A stretch of DNA of 64,000 bases from Kitasatospora arboriphila (GTDB lineage Bacteria; Actinomycetota; Actinomycetes; Mycobacteriales; Mycobacteriaceae): NCBI RefSeq assembly GCF_000717275.1, contig NZ_JNYV01000001.1, positions 434,001 to 498,000 of the forward strand, in the 5' to 3' direction. The first letter of the stretch is position 1; each line of letters opens with the position of its first letter. The notes beneath the pieces are model-generated. The model saw only the letters and a program-made list of their open reading frames with translations. It was not told the DNA's origin and did no database searches. Made by a program: the position numbers and the translations under genes. Positions 28,641 through 38,281 of this stretch are shown here, piece by piece.

Positions 28641-28795
28641 TGACGTCTACCCCGGCTGAACCGGGGTCTGCGACCGAAAGACATTAACACGCACACCCCG
28701 CCGGAACCCAAATCACATCCACTCGATTCACGCAGGGTGTCCCCGCCGCACGTGACCTGGGGATCGTTCTGCAACCGACTGTTTGACCAGCGGAT

Positions 28796-28825
28796 TTGTT
28801 GCTTTGCGGGTACGTCCGATAATGT
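28796..28825 (+). promoter_or_regulatory. Promoter of the tRNA-Gly-Cys-Val cluster
   Basis: TTGTTG (28796-28801) and TAATGT (28820-28825) are separated by 18 bp and lie about 38 bp upstream of the tRNA-Gly gene, the expected geometry for a sigA promoter of a stable-RNA operon. Confidence 0.55.
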
Positions 28826-28863
28826 TCACGTTCGCACCCAGAGCAGCAGTTTTCAGGGTGCAT

Positions 28864-28936
28864 GCGGATGTAGCGCAGCTGGTAGCGCATCACCTTGCCA
28901 AGGTGAGGGTCGCGGGTTCGAATCCCGTCATCCGCT
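28864..28936 (+). tRNA. tRNA-Gly(GCC)
   Basis: A 73-nt tRNA. Acceptor GCGGATG pairs with CATCCGC; the anticodon stem TCACC/GGTGA encloses TTGCCAA, so the anticodon is GCC. GGTTCGAATCCC forms the T-arm. The discriminator is T and CCA is not encoded. First of three tandem tRNA genes. Confidence 0.98.
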
Positions 28937-28958
28937 CGGAGCACGATATTTCCACCGT

Positions 28959-29029
28959 GGCGGTGTGGCCGAGTGGTGAGGCAACGGCCTGCAAAGCCGT
29001 GCACACGGGTTCGATTCCCGTCGCCGCCT
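28959..29029 (+). tRNA. tRNA-Cys(GCA)
   Basis: A 71-nt tRNA with acceptor GGCGGTG paired to CGCCGCC (one G-U), anticodon stem ACGGC/GCCGT enclosing CTGCAAA (anticodon GCA), and a standard T-arm. A CCA end is encoded at 29030-29032. It follows tRNA-Gly by 22 bp. Confidence 0.98.
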
Positions 29030-29060
29030 CCAGATCAGTTCGACAATTGAACACAATCTC

Positions 29061-29132
29061 GCGCGATTAGCTCAGCGGGAGAGCGCTTCCCTGACACGGA
29101 AGAGGTCACAGGTTCAATCCCTGTATCGCGCA
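29061..29132 (+). tRNA. tRNA-Val(GAC)
   Basis: A 72-nt tRNA. Acceptor GCGCGAT pairs with ATCGCGC; the anticodon stem CTTCC/GGAAG encloses CTGACAC, giving GAC. CCA is encoded at 29133-29135. A strong hairpin terminator follows 11 bp later. With the CAC tRNA on the other strand, two valine isoacceptors are encoded within 600 bp. Confidence 0.98.
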
Positions 29133-29145
29133 CCACCTGCACCAC

Positions 29146-29174
29146 AGAATGACCCGGCGACCCCGGGTCATTCT
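29146..29174 (+). terminator. Terminator of the tRNA cluster
   Basis: AGAATGACCCGG (29146-29157) and CCGGGTCATTCT (29163-29174) form a perfect 12-bp stem with a 5-base loop, immediately after tRNA-Val. No long U-tract follows. Confidence 0.85.
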
Positions 29175-29225
29175 CATGTGACGGGTACGGACGGATTGTT
29201 CATCACATCGAGTCACAGGAAATCC

Positions 29226-29435
29226 ATGAACGACACCCTCGACCGCGACGTCTTGCAGTACACCCTCAACTGGGCGAGCACCAACGGGTACTCGGTCAGC
29301 GGAAGCCAGATCCTGATCGAGTTGCTGCCGATCAGCCGCGAGTACAGCAACATCGACGAACGGGAACGGGCCCTGCACGCCGCTGCGCAGCAACTCGTGT
29401 CCGGCCAGGCGGAGCTGGCCACCAGCTCACGCTGA
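29226..29435 (+). CDS. Small hypothetical protein (69 aa)
   Basis: A 69-residue acidic, helical protein beginning MNDTLDRDVLQYTLNWAST. ATG 29226 is preceded by AGGAAATCC. There is no signal sequence, membrane helix or Cys cluster, and I recognise no family. It lies between the tRNA terminator and an acetyltransferase gene on the same strand. The ribosome site and GC-rich third positions support coding. Confidence 0.65.
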   Translation: MNDTLDRDVLQYTLNWASTNGYSVSGSQILIELLPISREYSNIDERERALHAAAQQLVSGQAELATSSR

Positions 29436-29479
29436 GAGACCCCGCGCCGCTGAGCGGCCCGCGTGACGCCCGTGTTGAG

Positions 29480-30058
29480 ATGGTCGTTGTGAGCGGTCCC
29501 GAAATACTGGTGAACTCCACCGACGATCCCACCGACGCCGACCAATTGGCGAAGGTCGCGGCCGCGACCTTCCCTCTAGCCTGCCCGCCGGATCTGAGCG
29601 CCGACGACGTCGCGCATTTCATCGCGACCACATTGTCGCGCCACCACTTCCGCAGATATCTCAGCGAGCCCGATCACCACGTCCTGAAGGCAACGGACAA
29701 CGCCTCCGGCGCCATCGTGGGGTACGCACTCCTCGTCGACTCCGAACCCGACGACATCGACGTCCTGGCGGCCATTCCGGAACGTCCGCTGACGATGGTG
29801 TCGAAGTTGTACGTGCTACCCGGCTTTCACGGCGGAGCGGTGTCCGCGGCGTTGATGTCGGCAGCGCTCGCGCACGCCGCAGAGCAGGGCAGCGCCCGCA
29901 TCTGGCTCGGCGTGAACGAGCAGAACCGCCGAGCACAACGGTTCTACGAGAAGATGGGTTTCACCATCGTGGGGCGCAAGTCTTTTGTCGTCGGCGGCAA
30001 GCGCTGCAGCGATTACGTGCTGGCGCGCACTCCCCCGCCGACGACCGATCTGCAATGA
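29480..30058 (+). CDS. GNAT-family N-acetyltransferase
   Basis: A 192-residue acetyltransferase. The GNAT core runs from about residue 75: MVSKLYVLPGFHGGAVSAALM (acetyl-CoA loop region), IWLGVNEQNRRAQRFYEKMGF and VGRKSF, which together are typical of RimI-like enzymes. The substrate is unknown. ATG 29480 has only a weak ribosome site; GTG 29492 is an alternative. It converges on zapE with an 10-bp gap. Confidence 0.85.
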   Translation: MVVVSGPEILVNSTDDPTDADQLAKVAAATFPLACPPDLSADDVAHFIATTLSRHHFRRYLSEPDHHVLKATDNASGAIVGYALLVDSEPDDIDVLAAIPERPLTMVSKLYVLPGFHGGAVSAALMSAALAHAAEQGSARIWLGVNEQNRRAQRFYEKMGFTIVGRKSFVVGGKRCSDYVLARTPPPTTDLQ

Positions 30059-30068
30059 CCCTGACGGG

Positions 30069-31082
30069 CTACGCCGATTCCGCGAAGCGTGACAGTGCCA
30101 GCAGACGCGATGTCGCACGAAGATACTTCTTGCGGTAGCCACCGGCGAGCATCTCCTCGGTGAAGATCTCGTCCAGCTTCGAACCCGAGACCATGAGCGG
30201 GGTTCCGGCGTCGTAGAGGCGGTCGGCCAGCACCACTAGACGCAACGCGACCGTCTGATCCGCCGCGGGGTGCACACCTTCCACGCACGCCAGGGTGACG
30301 CCCTCCACGAGCGCCTTGTACTTGGAGGGATGCAGCTTGGCCAGGTGTGCGCAGAGTTCGTCGAAGTTGTCCAAGGTGGCGCCGGGAGTGCTCTCGGCCA
30401 GGTTCTCGAGCTCTGCGTCGCTGTGGGGTGGCGGGGCCGGCGGCAGGTCGCGGTGCCGGTAGTCGGGGCCGTCGACGCGGATGGCCTCGAACACCGCCGC
30501 CAACTTCTTGATCTCTCGCAAGAAGTCCTGCGCGGCGAAGCGCCCCTCACCGAGTTGCCCCGGCAAGGTGTTGGACGTCGCGACGATGGAAACGCCCTTG
30601 GCCGACAGTTCGGTCAGCAGTCGCGACACCAGCATGGTGTCGCCCGGGTCGTCGAGCTCGAACTCGTCGATACACAGCACGGAGTGGTCCGACAGCCGCT
30701 CGAGGGCATTGGCGAAGCCGAGAGCTCCGACGACGTGGGTGACCTCCACGAAGGTCGCGAACGCCTTGGGCCCCGGCATCGCGTGATAGATCGAGGCGAG
30801 GAGGTGGGTCTTGCCGACGCCGAAGCCACCGTCAAGATAGAGGCCCAGCCCTTGCTGGGGCGCGGACTTGCGCCCGAAGAGGCCACGCTTGCCGCCTTTT
30901 GCCTTGGTCGCGCGTTCGACGAAGCTGCGCGCGGCCTTGACCGCCTCGGCCTGGCTCGGCTCGTTGGGGTCGGGAATGTACGAGTCGAAACTGACCTCGT
31001 CGAACATCGAGGGCGGCACCATCTCATCGACGAGGGCCTCTGGCGCGACCTGCGGAGTGCGGTCACTCAAACGTGCTGGCAT
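30069..31082 (-). CDS. zapE: Cell division ATPase ZapE (AFG1-like)
   Basis: P-loop ATPase of the ZapE/AFG1 family, 337 residues. Walker A is GGFGVGKT (85-92), Walker B LCIDEFEL, followed by VATSNTLP and the conserved C-terminal half with RHRDLPP. In proteobacteria ZapE acts at the Z-ring; its role in actinobacteria is unproven. ATG 31082 is predicted to be the first base of the transcript (see the adjacent promoter). Confidence 0.9.
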   Translation of the reverse strand: MPARLSDRTPQVAPEALVDEMVPPSMFDEVSFDSYIPDPNEPSQAEAVKAARSFVERATKAKGGKRGLFGRKSAPQQGLGLYLDGGFGVGKTHLLASIYHAMPGPKAFATFVEVTHVVGALGFANALERLSDHSVLCIDEFELDDPGDTMLVSRLLTELSAKGVSIVATSNTLPGQLGEGRFAAQDFLREIKKLAAVFEAIRVDGPDYRHRDLPPAPPPHSDAELENLAESTPGATLDNFDELCAHLAKLHPSKYKALVEGVTLACVEGVHPAADQTVALRLVVLADRLYDAGTPLMVSGSKLDEIFTEEMLAGGYRKKYLRATSRLLALSRFAESA

Positions 31083-31088
31083 GCGCCG

Positions 31089-31110
31089 AGCCTAGCGACG
31101 TGACGAGAAT
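31089..31110. promoter_or_regulatory. Divergent leaderless promoters of zapE and the reductase gene
   Basis: On the minus strand TAGGCT (31094-31089) ends exactly six bases before the zapE ATG. On the plus strand GAGAAT (31105-31110) ends six bases before GTG 31117. With a -10 box at -12 to -7, both transcripts would begin at the first base of the start codon. The plus-strand box is the weaker match. Confidence 0.6.
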
Positions 31111-31116
31111 GGCTGT

Positions 31117-31875
31117 GTGTACCCACTGCGCAAAGCGACCCAGCTCACAACCGGTGACCTCGACGACAAGGCGCTCGCCGCCCTCTACGCTTATCCGGCC
31201 AGTCAGACGGGCGCCGCCCGGGTGCGCGCCAACATGATCGCGTCGATCGACGGGATGGCAACGGTCGCAGGGCGATCCGGCGCCCTGGGGTCGTCGGGCG
31301 ACCAGCGGTTGTTCTCGGTTCTGCGGGCACTGGCCGACGCCATCGTGGTGGGTGCCCGCACCGCTGTCACCGAGGGATACGGGCCGGTTCAGCCACATCC
31401 CTTGCTCGGCGAGCTGCGAACGGCCGAGGGCCGGCCGGCGGCCGCGGCGCTCGCCCTGGTGAGCAACACACTCACCATCCCGGTTCCAGGTGAAGCCGAT
31501 TTCACTCTCGCACCGAGCACCATCGTCCTCACCTGCCGTTCGGCCCCCGCAGGCGCTCGCGCTCGGCTCCGCGACGCCGGGGCAACCGTCGTCGACTGCG
31601 GCGACGAGGAAGTCGATCCGGCACAGGTGATCGGGTACCTCGCCGACCGCGGACTGGCGCAGATCTTGTGCGAGGGTGGGCCGGCCCTGCTCGGGTCGCT
31701 GCTCGACAGAGATCTGGTCGACGAGCTCTGCGTGACGGTCAGCCCCAGGGTCACCGCGGGTAGCGGCAAACACATGACGGCCGGTTCAGACGCGGTACGT
31801 GGAATGCGACGCGCCCACGTCCTCGCCGACGACGAGGACTACCTGTACCTGCGCTGGGTGCGCGATCAGGAGTGA
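31117..31875 (+). CDS. Pyrimidine reductase family protein (RibD C-terminal domain)
   Basis: A 252-residue stand-alone reductase domain of the RibD/dihydrofolate reductase fold: MIASIDGMATVAGRSG, then DAIVVGARTAVTEGYGP and QILCEGGPALLGSLL. The deaminase half of RibD is absent. In riboflavin synthesis this fold reduces the ribosylamino-pyrimidine with NADPH, but the isolated position suggests a distinct substrate. The stop overlaps the next gene by 4 bp. Confidence 0.85.
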   Translation: MYPLRKATQLTTGDLDDKALAALYAYPASQTGAARVRANMIASIDGMATVAGRSGALGSSGDQRLFSVLRALADAIVVGARTAVTEGYGPVQPHPLLGELRTAEGRPAAAALALVSNTLTIPVPGEADFTLAPSTIVLTCRSAPAGARARLRDAGATVVDCGDEEVDPAQVIGYLADRGLAQILCEGGPALLGSLLDRDLVDELCVTVSPRVTAGSGKHMTAGSDAVRGMRRAHVLADDEDYLYLRWVRDQE

Positions 31876-33533
31876 TGTCGTTCGCCAGTACCCTCGCCGA
31901 TATGCAGCGCGCTCTTGTGACCACAGACGACCGCACCGGCCGGATGTGGTCGCTCAGCCGCCCGGATCGTTCAGCACGTCGCAGCTGGCAGCGCCTGGTG
32001 GCGGCAGCGATGGTGGCGGTGGGCATCCTCGCCGGATGTACCGCCGGCCCGGATCCCGGGCCCGATCTGGTCATCGAAGAGAAGAACGGCGGAGGGCAGG
32101 CCCCGACGACCACGCCGCCGCCACCGAGCCTCGAGGTCCCCAAACAGGATCTGGCGTGGCGAGAGTGCGGCGACGATCTCCAGGAGCGGTTTCCCGGGAC
32201 CGCTCTTCCACCGGGCGTCACGTTCGAGTGCGGCAATTTCGAGAACTCGGTGACACCGGGCACCCAGAGCATCGACACCGTGACTGTCTCGGCTGTCCGA
32301 GCACGGTCGGCCGACACGCCCGCCGACGCTGCTCCACTGGTGCTGACCTCCGGCACCGACATACCGTCCACCCGCACACTGCTCAGCCTGGCCCAGGGTG
32401 GCGGTCGCAATCTGTTGTCGGCGCATCCCGTGGTCGCTGTCGACCGGCGAGGGACAGGCGCGTCGACGCCGCTCGACTGTATGACGAACCTGGAACGAAA
32501 CACCCTCCTGAACAACGGCTTCAGCACCTCATCCGCTGACTACCCGGCGCGCGTGGAACGCCTCGCCGCCGCGGGGACGTCGGCGTCGGACGGTTGTACG
32601 GAAATCCTGAGCCCGCACCAGGTGCAGTTCACCGCCAACAATGCGGCAGCCGATCTCGAGAAGTTGCGCACGGTGTGGCAGGTGGACCGGATCGGTATCG
32701 CAGGCGTCGGGGAAGGCGCAGCTGTGGCACTCGCCTACGCAGGGCTTTACACCGACCACCTGGCCCGGCTCATCCTCGACACGCCGGCGCCGTACTCGAC
32801 CAACGCCCAGACCACCGGGCAACAGATCGCCGAGGGCACCGGCGCCGCACTCGGCTTGTTCGCCGATCAGTGCCGGGCCATCAGCTGCTCCCTCGGCGCC
32901 GACCCCGGCGTCGTCATCGCCGGTCTGCTCGACCGGGCGCGTACCGGCGGCCTCGACGGGATCGCCGATACCGACGTCCTGGCGGCACTGACCACCACCA
33001 TCGCGCTCGCGCCCGGCGACAGGGCCACCGTCATCACCACAGCCGCCGACATGCTCAGTGCGGCCGACGGCGGTGCTCTCGGCCCACTGCGCACTGCGAT
33101 CGGTCAGGCGCGGGCCCTGCGTGGCACCGACGGTCAGCTGTTGTCACAGTGCAACGACACCTCTGAACCCGTCGGGCGCAACCAGATCGACGGGCTGATC
33201 GCCGAATGGGGACGCCAATACCCACTGACCGGTGCCGGCACGGCACTGGGCCTCCTGCGGTGCAACGGCTTCCCCGCCGGCGCCGCCCCGCCGACCATCG
33301 GCGAAATCCCGGTGCCGGTGCTGATGTTCACCGGCTCGGGCGACACCATCAACGGACCCACCGCGTCCGACGGCATCAGCGGTGCCTTGATCGGCGCCGG
33401 CGCCACGTCATCGGTTCTCTCGTGGGAAGGCCTCGGCTACTCGGTGCTGGCGCACTCGGACTGTGCCGGGGAAGCGGCCATCGCCTACGTCCGCTCGGGT
33501 GAACCACCCGCTCCCGGTGCGTGTCCGGCCTGA
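31872..33533 (+). CDS. Exported alpha/beta-hydrolase-fold lipoprotein lacking the catalytic serine
   Basis: A 553-residue protein related to secreted tripeptidyl-aminopeptidase-like hydrolases (M. tuberculosis Rv2672 position). A lipobox LAGC places the lipidated Cys at about residue 56. The hydrolase fold shows VVAVDRRGTGAST (about 187-199), Asp in VLMFTGSGDTI and His in VLAHSDC. The nucleophile elbow, normally GxSxG, reads GVGEG (278-282), so the serine is absent and the protein may be a pseudo-enzyme or use another chemistry. Start at GTG 31872 (overlap with the reductase stop) is uncertain: starts nearer the signal (31902 or 31944) are possible. Confidence 0.8.
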   Translation: MMSFASTLADMQRALVTTDDRTGRMWSLSRPDRSARRSWQRLVAAAMVAVGILAGCTAGPDPGPDLVIEEKNGGGQAPTTTPPPPSLEVPKQDLAWRECGDDLQERFPGTALPPGVTFECGNFENSVTPGTQSIDTVTVSAVRARSADTPADAAPLVLTSGTDIPSTRTLLSLAQGGGRNLLSAHPVVAVDRRGTGASTPLDCMTNLERNTLLNNGFSTSSADYPARVERLAAAGTSASDGCTEILSPHQVQFTANNAAADLEKLRTVWQVDRIGIAGVGEGAAVALAYAGLYTDHLARLILDTPAPYSTNAQTTGQQIAEGTGAALGLFADQCRAISCSLGADPGVVIAGLLDRARTGGLDGIADTDVLAALTTTIALAPGDRATVITTAADMLSAADGGALGPLRTAIGQARALRGTDGQLLSQCNDTSEPVGRNQIDGLIAEWGRQYPLTGAGTALGLLRCNGFPAGAAPPTIGEIPVPVLMFTGSGDTINGPTASDGISGALIGAGATSSVLSWEGLGYSVLAHSDCAGEAAIAYVRSGEPPAPGACPA

Positions 33534-33595
33534 CCGGATCAGCGGGACCGGCATCGGTTCGTGGTGTCGGGCACGGCGCAGGGCCGTTGCCGTAG

Positions 33596-33601
33596 TACGG
33601 T
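33596..33601 (+). promoter_or_regulatory. Leaderless -10 box of aftC
   Basis: TACGGT ends six bases before GTG 33608, so transcription is predicted to begin on the start codon. No Shine-Dalgarno sequence precedes the gene, which agrees. Confidence 0.6.
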
Positions 33602-33607
33602 GCGGCA

Positions 33608-34936
33608 GTGTCGATCAATGACCCTTCCACCGGAGACCACCAGAAAACTTCCGCTGACGTCGGCCGGGAGCACGGGAAACGACCCGGGTACGGCCTGGTC
33701 AACCGCACGGGAATGGCCGAACGCGTCCTGTTCCCGGGTGTCGACGTAGGCCGCATCATCTCGATGGTGCTCTGGCCCGTGGCGATCCTCATGGTGTTCC
33801 AGCGCACGGTGATCCTGGGCGTGGACGGCGACAGGACGGACGACTTCTCGCCGGTGTATCGCGCCGCGTTGGCGTTCCTGCGCAACGAGCCGATCTACAC
33901 CGAGAACTACAACACGGTCGACCCTCACTACCTGTACCCGCCGTCGGGAACGCTGCTGATGTCTCCGCTGGGTTACATCGACCCCGAGCGAGCTCGATGG
34001 CTGTTCATCTTCGTCTCCGCCGCCGTGCTCGTGCTGTGCGCGTATCTGATCACCCGCATGTTCGGGTACTCGGTCCGGTCGTGGGTGATGCCCGTTGTGC
34101 TGTTCGTCTTCTTCCTGTCCGAGACGGTGTCGCACACTTTGATCTTCGTGAACTTCAACGCCTTTGTGTTGCTCGGTGAGCTGTTGTTCATGATGTTGGC
34201 GCTCAAACGGAAAGACCTGTGGGCGGGTGTCCCTCTCGGTCTCACCCTCGCGGTCAAACCGGTTCTTGCCGTGCTGCTGTTGCTCCCGCTGCTCAACCGT
34301 CAGTGGAAAGTGTTCGTGGGTGCGATCGGGGTCCCGCTGCTGCTGACCGCGCTCGCGTGGCCGCTGTCCGCCGACCCTCGGTCTTTCGTGAGCCGCACCG
34401 CGCCGTATCTGTTCGAGGCGCGCGACTACTACAACAGTTCGATCGTCGGCAATGCCGCCTACTTCGGCGTGCAGACGTGGCTCGTGGTGCTGTTGCGGAT
34501 CGCCTTTGTCCTGATGGCCGCCTTCAGCCTGTGGTTCCTGTACCGCTACTACCGCACCACCGACGAACTGCTGTGGATGAGCACTTCGGCCGGTGTGCTG
34601 CTGTGCACGTCGTGGCTGGTCGGCTCGCTGGGTCAGGGTTACTACTCGATGTTGTTGTTCCCGCTGCTGATGACGGTGTTCATGCGGGGCTCGGCCATCC
34701 GGAGTTGGCCGGCCTGGCTCGGTGTCTACGGATGCTTCACATTCGACGGCTTCTACTCGGATCGCTGGGAGGCGTTCGGGCGGGCGATCGAGTACAACAA
34801 GGTGACCTGGGGCTGGTCACTGCTGATGATCGCGGTGTTCTGCGCACTGCTGTTCCGGTATCTGGACCTTCGCAAGTCCGGGGATCACGAGATCCCCGGA
34901 ACCCGAACGCGGCCCGCGGCCACCGTCGGCGCATGA
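33608..34936 (+). CDS. aftC: Alpha-(1->3)-arabinofuranosyltransferase AftC (GT87)
   Basis: Polytopic GT-C glycosyltransferase, 442 residues with about ten hydrophobic helices. The first extracytoplasmic loop holds the acidic motif GDRTDDFSPVYRA (about 74-86). Family GT87 and the gene context (hydrolase upstream, hemQ convergent), as I recall it for M. tuberculosis Rv2673, identify AftC, which adds branching arabinofuranose to arabinogalactan and lipoarabinomannan from decaprenyl-phosphoryl arabinose. A mannosyltransferase of the same family is the alternative. Confidence 0.8.
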   Translation: MSINDPSTGDHQKTSADVGREHGKRPGYGLVNRTGMAERVLFPGVDVGRIISMVLWPVAILMVFQRTVILGVDGDRTDDFSPVYRAALAFLRNEPIYTENYNTVDPHYLYPPSGTLLMSPLGYIDPERARWLFIFVSAAVLVLCAYLITRMFGYSVRSWVMPVVLFVFFLSETVSHTLIFVNFNAFVLLGELLFMMLALKRKDLWAGVPLGLTLAVKPVLAVLLLLPLLNRQWKVFVGAIGVPLLLTALAWPLSADPRSFVSRTAPYLFEARDYYNSSIVGNAAYFGVQTWLVVLLRIAFVLMAAFSLWFLYRYYRTTDELLWMSTSAGVLLCTSWLVGSLGQGYYSMLLFPLLMTVFMRGSAIRSWPAWLGVYGCFTFDGFYSDRWEAFGRAIEYNKVTWGWSLLMIAVFCALLFRYLDLRKSGDHEIPGTRTRPAATVGA

Positions 34937-35002
34937 ACTGAACCCGGAAATCGACGCAACAGACAGCGCTTGACCGATCGACTGCCCGAGGGTGGCGGTC
35001 GC

Positions 35003-35698
35003 TCAGGGCAGTGCGGTGATGAGCTTGTCGACGTCGACGCGCGGGCCGGTGAAGAACGGGGTCTCCTCGCGCACGTGCATCCGCGCCTCGGTAGCGCGTA
35101 GATCGCGCATCAGGTCGACGATCCGATGCAGCTCGGGCGCCTCGAACGCCAGCAACCACTCGTAGTCGCCGAGGGCAAACGACGACACGGTGTTGGCCCG
35201 GACGTCCTTGTATCCGCGTGCCTGCTTGCCGTGATCGGCGAGCATGGTGCGTCGTTCGGCATCGGGCAGCAGGTACCACTCGTACGAGCGGACAAACGGG
35301 TAGACGCAGATGTACTTGCCCGGCTCCTCACCCGCGAGGAACGCGGGGATGTGGCTCTTGTTGAACTCTGCGGGCCTGTGCAGCGCCACGTTGCTCCACA
35401 CTGCGTTGCTGGCACGGCCGAGGATGGTGGTCCGGCGGAAATCGGCGTACGCGGCTTGGATCTGCTCGACCTCTTCCGAATGCCACCAGATCATGAAGTC
35501 TGCGTCGGCCCGCAGACCCGAGACGTCGTACAAACCGCGAACCACAACACCTTTGGCCTCGAGTGAGTCCAAGAACTGGCGGGCGTCGCTGATCGCCTCG
35601 TCCCGATCGTCGCCCAGCTCGCCCGGCCGAACCGAGAAGACCGAGAACATGAGGTAACGAACAGTGGCGTTGAGTTCTGCATAGTCCAGGCGCGTCAT
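35003..35698 (-). CDS. hemQ: Coproheme decarboxylase HemQ
   Basis: Chlorite-dismutase-like enzyme that converts coproheme to haem b, the last step of the coproporphyrin-dependent pathway. The 231 residues start [20 protein letters not shown] and contain [32 protein letters not shown] core elements in separate segments, including the conserved [12 protein letters not shown] 35698 is chosen by similarity to mycobacterial HemQ; an ATG 9 bp upstream is possible. It follows hemY by 35 bp. Confidence 0.93.
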   Translation of the reverse strand: MTRLDYAELNATVRYLMFSVFSVRPGELGDDRDEAISDARQFLDSLEAKGVVVRGLYDVSGLRADADFMIWWHSEEVEQIQAAYADFRRTTILGRASNAVWSNVALHRPAEFNKSHIPAFLAGEEPGKYICVYPFVRSYEWYLLPDAERRTMLADHGKQARGYKDVRANTVSSFALGDYEWLLAFEAPELHRIVDLMRDLRATEARMHVREETPFFTGPRVDVDKLITALP

Positions 35699-35733
35699 GG
35701 CTCCCATCCTGCCATTGCCAGGACACCGCGACG

Positions 35734-37119
35734 TCAGCGCAGGTGCGTGCTTCGCGGCCCATCATCAACCAGATCGGCGACGAGTTGCCGGGCCGCCCTG
35801 TCTGCGCGACCGACACATGCGGGTACCCCCACACCGTCGAAAGTGGCCCCGGCGAGCACCAGACCCGGCGGACGACTGCGGTCGGCCTCCGCGACCAGGG
35901 ACGCGTGCCCTGGCGCGTATCGAGGAAGTCCGCCGGGCCACCGCTGGACCACGGCGTCCCGCGGTCCGACACGCACTTCTCCCCCACCGGCCAGAGCGAT
36001 GACCGTTGCGAGATCCGCCACAGCCCAGTCGATCAGCTGGTCGTCCTCGATGCTCTCGAGATCGGTGCCGTAACGACCGAACGACACCCTCACCAATACC
36101 GCGTCCGCGGCGAGGTGGTTCCATTTGCGCGTACTGAAGGTGAAAGCCTTTGCGTGCACCAGTGATTCGTCACTGGCGACGAGAACCCCCGAGAGCTGGG
36201 GCAAGTCGACACCCGGCTCGAGCGCCAGGGACACCACCGCCGACCCCGACAGGTCGACCCGCGCCAGAGGCTCGGCGACCTCGGGAACGGTTGCGCACAC
36301 GCGGGCCAGGACGGGAGCCGGCAACGCAGCCACCACACCGTCGTAGCGGACGTCGTCGACCATCCAGCCGGAGTCCGTCCGGATCAGCTGTCGGATTGCC
36401 ACGCCGGTATGGATGCCTGCGGCACACCGATGGCCGAGCTCGTCGACCAGCTGGCGGTATCCCCCGGCCAAGGCACCGAACACCGGACCAGAACCACCTG
36501 ATGCGGCCAAGAGGCCGGTCACCGCCGCGGTCAGGCTGGGAGCACCGGCGTCGAGTCGCGCCGCCAGTGCGGGAACCACGGCCCGCACTCCCAGGTCGTC
36601 GGCACGCGCCGAATACACACCGCCGAGCATTGGGTCGACACTGCGGTCCACGATCGACCGGCCGAATCGGTCCCCTATCAGGGCCCCGATCGACATGTCT
36701 TGTCCTGCTTGCCAGTCGAGGGGTCGCTGCGGCTCATCGGCCATGCGCGCAAGGTCGTCCGCCTCGGCGAGGTGGCGTACGGCGTCCGGACCACCGGGGA
36801 TTCCCATCACCGTCGGACGGGCCATTGCTTTGAGGGTGGAACCGCTGAGGACATTGGGGCCGAGAACACCGGGATGTACGAGTGACGGGGTCAAGCCGAG
36901 TTCGTCCACCAGAGCGGCAACTTCTGGGCGGCGCACCAGGAATGCCTCGGCGCCGACGTCCACATGGTGTCCATCGAGTTCGGCTGTCCGCAACGTGCCG
37001 CCGAGGACGGGCGATGCTTCGAAGAGGTCGATCACCGCGTCTGGCCCGAGTAGCGTCCGCAACCGGTACGCCGCGGTCAGTCCCGAGATACCGCCACCGA
37101 GCACCGCGACACGGGTCAC
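35734..37119 (-). CDS. hemY: Coproporphyrinogen/protoporphyrinogen oxidase HemY (CgoX/HemG)
   Basis: FAD-dependent oxidase of 461 residues. The dinucleotide-binding motif [15 protein letters not shown] is at the N-terminus and [20 protein letters not shown] near the end, the C-terminal flavin contact. In the actinobacterial pathway with HemQ the expected substrate is coproporphyrinogen III. GTG 37119 overlaps the hemE stop by 4 bp; hemE-hemY-hemQ are one operon. Confidence 0.94.
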   Translation of the reverse strand: MTRVAVLGGGISGLTAAYRLRTLLGPDAVIDLFEASPVLGGTLRTAELDGHHVDVGAEAFLVRRPEVAALVDELGLTPSLVHPGVLGPNVLSGSTLKAMARPTVMGIPGGPDAVRHLAEADDLARMADEPQRPLDWQAGQDMSIGALIGDRFGRSIVDRSVDPMLGGVYSARADDLGVRAVVPALAARLDAGAPSLTAAVTGLLAASGGSGPVFGALAGGYRQLVDELGHRCAAGIHTGVAIRQLIRTDSGWMVDDVRYDGVVAALPAPVLARVCATVPEVAEPLARVDLSGSAVVSLALEPGVDLPQLSGVLVASDESLVHAKAFTFSTRKWNHLAADAVLVRVSFGRYGTDLESIEDDQLIDWAVADLATVIALAGGGEVRVGPRDAVVQRWPGGLPRYAPGHASLVAEADRSRPPGLVLAGATFDGVGVPACVGRADRAARQLVADLVDDGPRSTHLR

Positions 37120-38165
37120 AGCGAGTGCACCAACTCCACCACCCGGGTCAACACGGTCGGGTCGGTGGCGGGCAGAACCCCGTGACCGAGGTTGAAGATG
37201 TGGCCCAGTGCCCCCGCTGCCACCGCTCGATCAGCTTCGGCGGCGATGCGGCGGACCTCTTGTTCCACCACCGGCCACGGCGCGAACAACACCGCCGGGT
37301 CGAGGTTTCCCTGCAGAGCCCGGCCGGGCCCGATCCGCCGCGCTGCATCGTCGAGCGGGATCCGCCAGTCGACCCCGACCACGTCGGCGCCTGCGGTTCC
37401 CATGTCGTGGAGCAACTCGCCGGTGCCCACCCCGAAATGGATCCGGGGAACGCCGTACGACGCCAGTTCGGCGAAGACACGCGCAGAATGGGGCCGGGCA
37501 AAGGCGTTGTAGTCGGCCACCGAGAGCGCGCCTGCCCACGAGTCGAACAACTGGAAGGCGTCCACTCCGGCGTCGAGCTGGACCTTCAGGAAGGCGATCG
37601 TGATGTCGGCGAGCTTGGCGACCAGTTCGTGCCAGATGGCCGGCTGCCCGTACATCAGGGCCTTGGTGTTCTCGTAGTTGCGGCTGGGGCCGCCTTCGAT
37701 CAGGTACGACGCCAGTGTGAACGGGGCGCCCGCAAAACCGATCAATGCGGTCTCGCCGAGCTCGGCCTTCAACAGCTTCACCGCAGCCGAGACCGCACCG
37801 ACCGCGTCGGGTGTCAGCAAGGGAAGGGCGCGGACATCGGCGTGCGTGCGGATGGGGTGCGCGATCACCGGACCCACCCCGGAGACGATGTCGAGGTCGA
37901 CCCCGGCCGCCTTGAGCGGAACCACGATGTCGGAGAACAGGATTGCCGCGTCGACCCCGTGCCTGCGGACAGGCTGCATGGTGATCTCACAGACCAGTTC
38001 GGGGTCGAAGCAGGATTCGAGCATCCCGCGCCCGACCCGGATCTCCCGGTACTCGGGCAGTGAGCGGCCGGCCTGCCGCATGAACCACACCGGTCGGCGG
38101 CCGGGCTGTTGCCCACGAGCGGCCGCGACCAGCGGCGAAAGGGCGCGGGCATGTTGTTGAGTCAT
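37116..38165 (-). CDS. hemE: Uroporphyrinogen decarboxylase
   Basis: Removes four carboxyl groups from uroporphyrinogen III to give coproporphyrinogen III. The 349 residues carry [17 protein letters not shown] near the N-terminus, [24 protein letters not shown] and [15 protein letters not shown] 38165 was chosen by alignment of the VWFMRQAGR motif to the family; further ATG codons lie just upstream (38186, 38204). First gene of hemE-hemY-hemQ. Confidence 0.95.
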   Translation of the reverse strand: MTQQHARALSPLVAAARGQQPGRRPVWFMRQAGRSLPEYREIRVGRGMLESCFDPELVCEITMQPVRRHGVDAAILFSDIVVPLKAAGVDLDIVSGVGPVIAHPIRTHADVRALPLLTPDAVGAVSAAVKLLKAELGETALIGFAGAPFTLASYLIEGGPSRNYENTKALMYGQPAIWHELVAKLADITIAFLKVQLDAGVDAFQLFDSWAGALSVADYNAFARPHSARVFAELASYGVPRIHFGVGTGELLHDMGTAGADVVGVDWRIPLDDAARRIGPGRALQGNLDPAVLFAPWPVVEQEVRRIAAEADRAVAAGALGHIFNLGHGVLPATDPTVLTRVVELVHSL

Positions 38166-38269
38166 CACCTGACATGCTGCCATGCACTGCGCCCAGGACT
38201 CCAAGGACTACCGAATAGGGCCCGATCAAGCCATCGGCGCGCCTACCGTCGGTCCGCCCGGCTTGGACC

Positions 38270-38275
38270 TACGGT
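38270..38275 (+). promoter_or_regulatory. Leaderless -10 box of the DUF3000 gene
   Basis: TACGGT ends six bases before GTG 38282, identical to the aftC box and at identical spacing; no Shine-Dalgarno sequence is present. Confidence 0.6.
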
Positions 38276-38281
38276 CGACGG

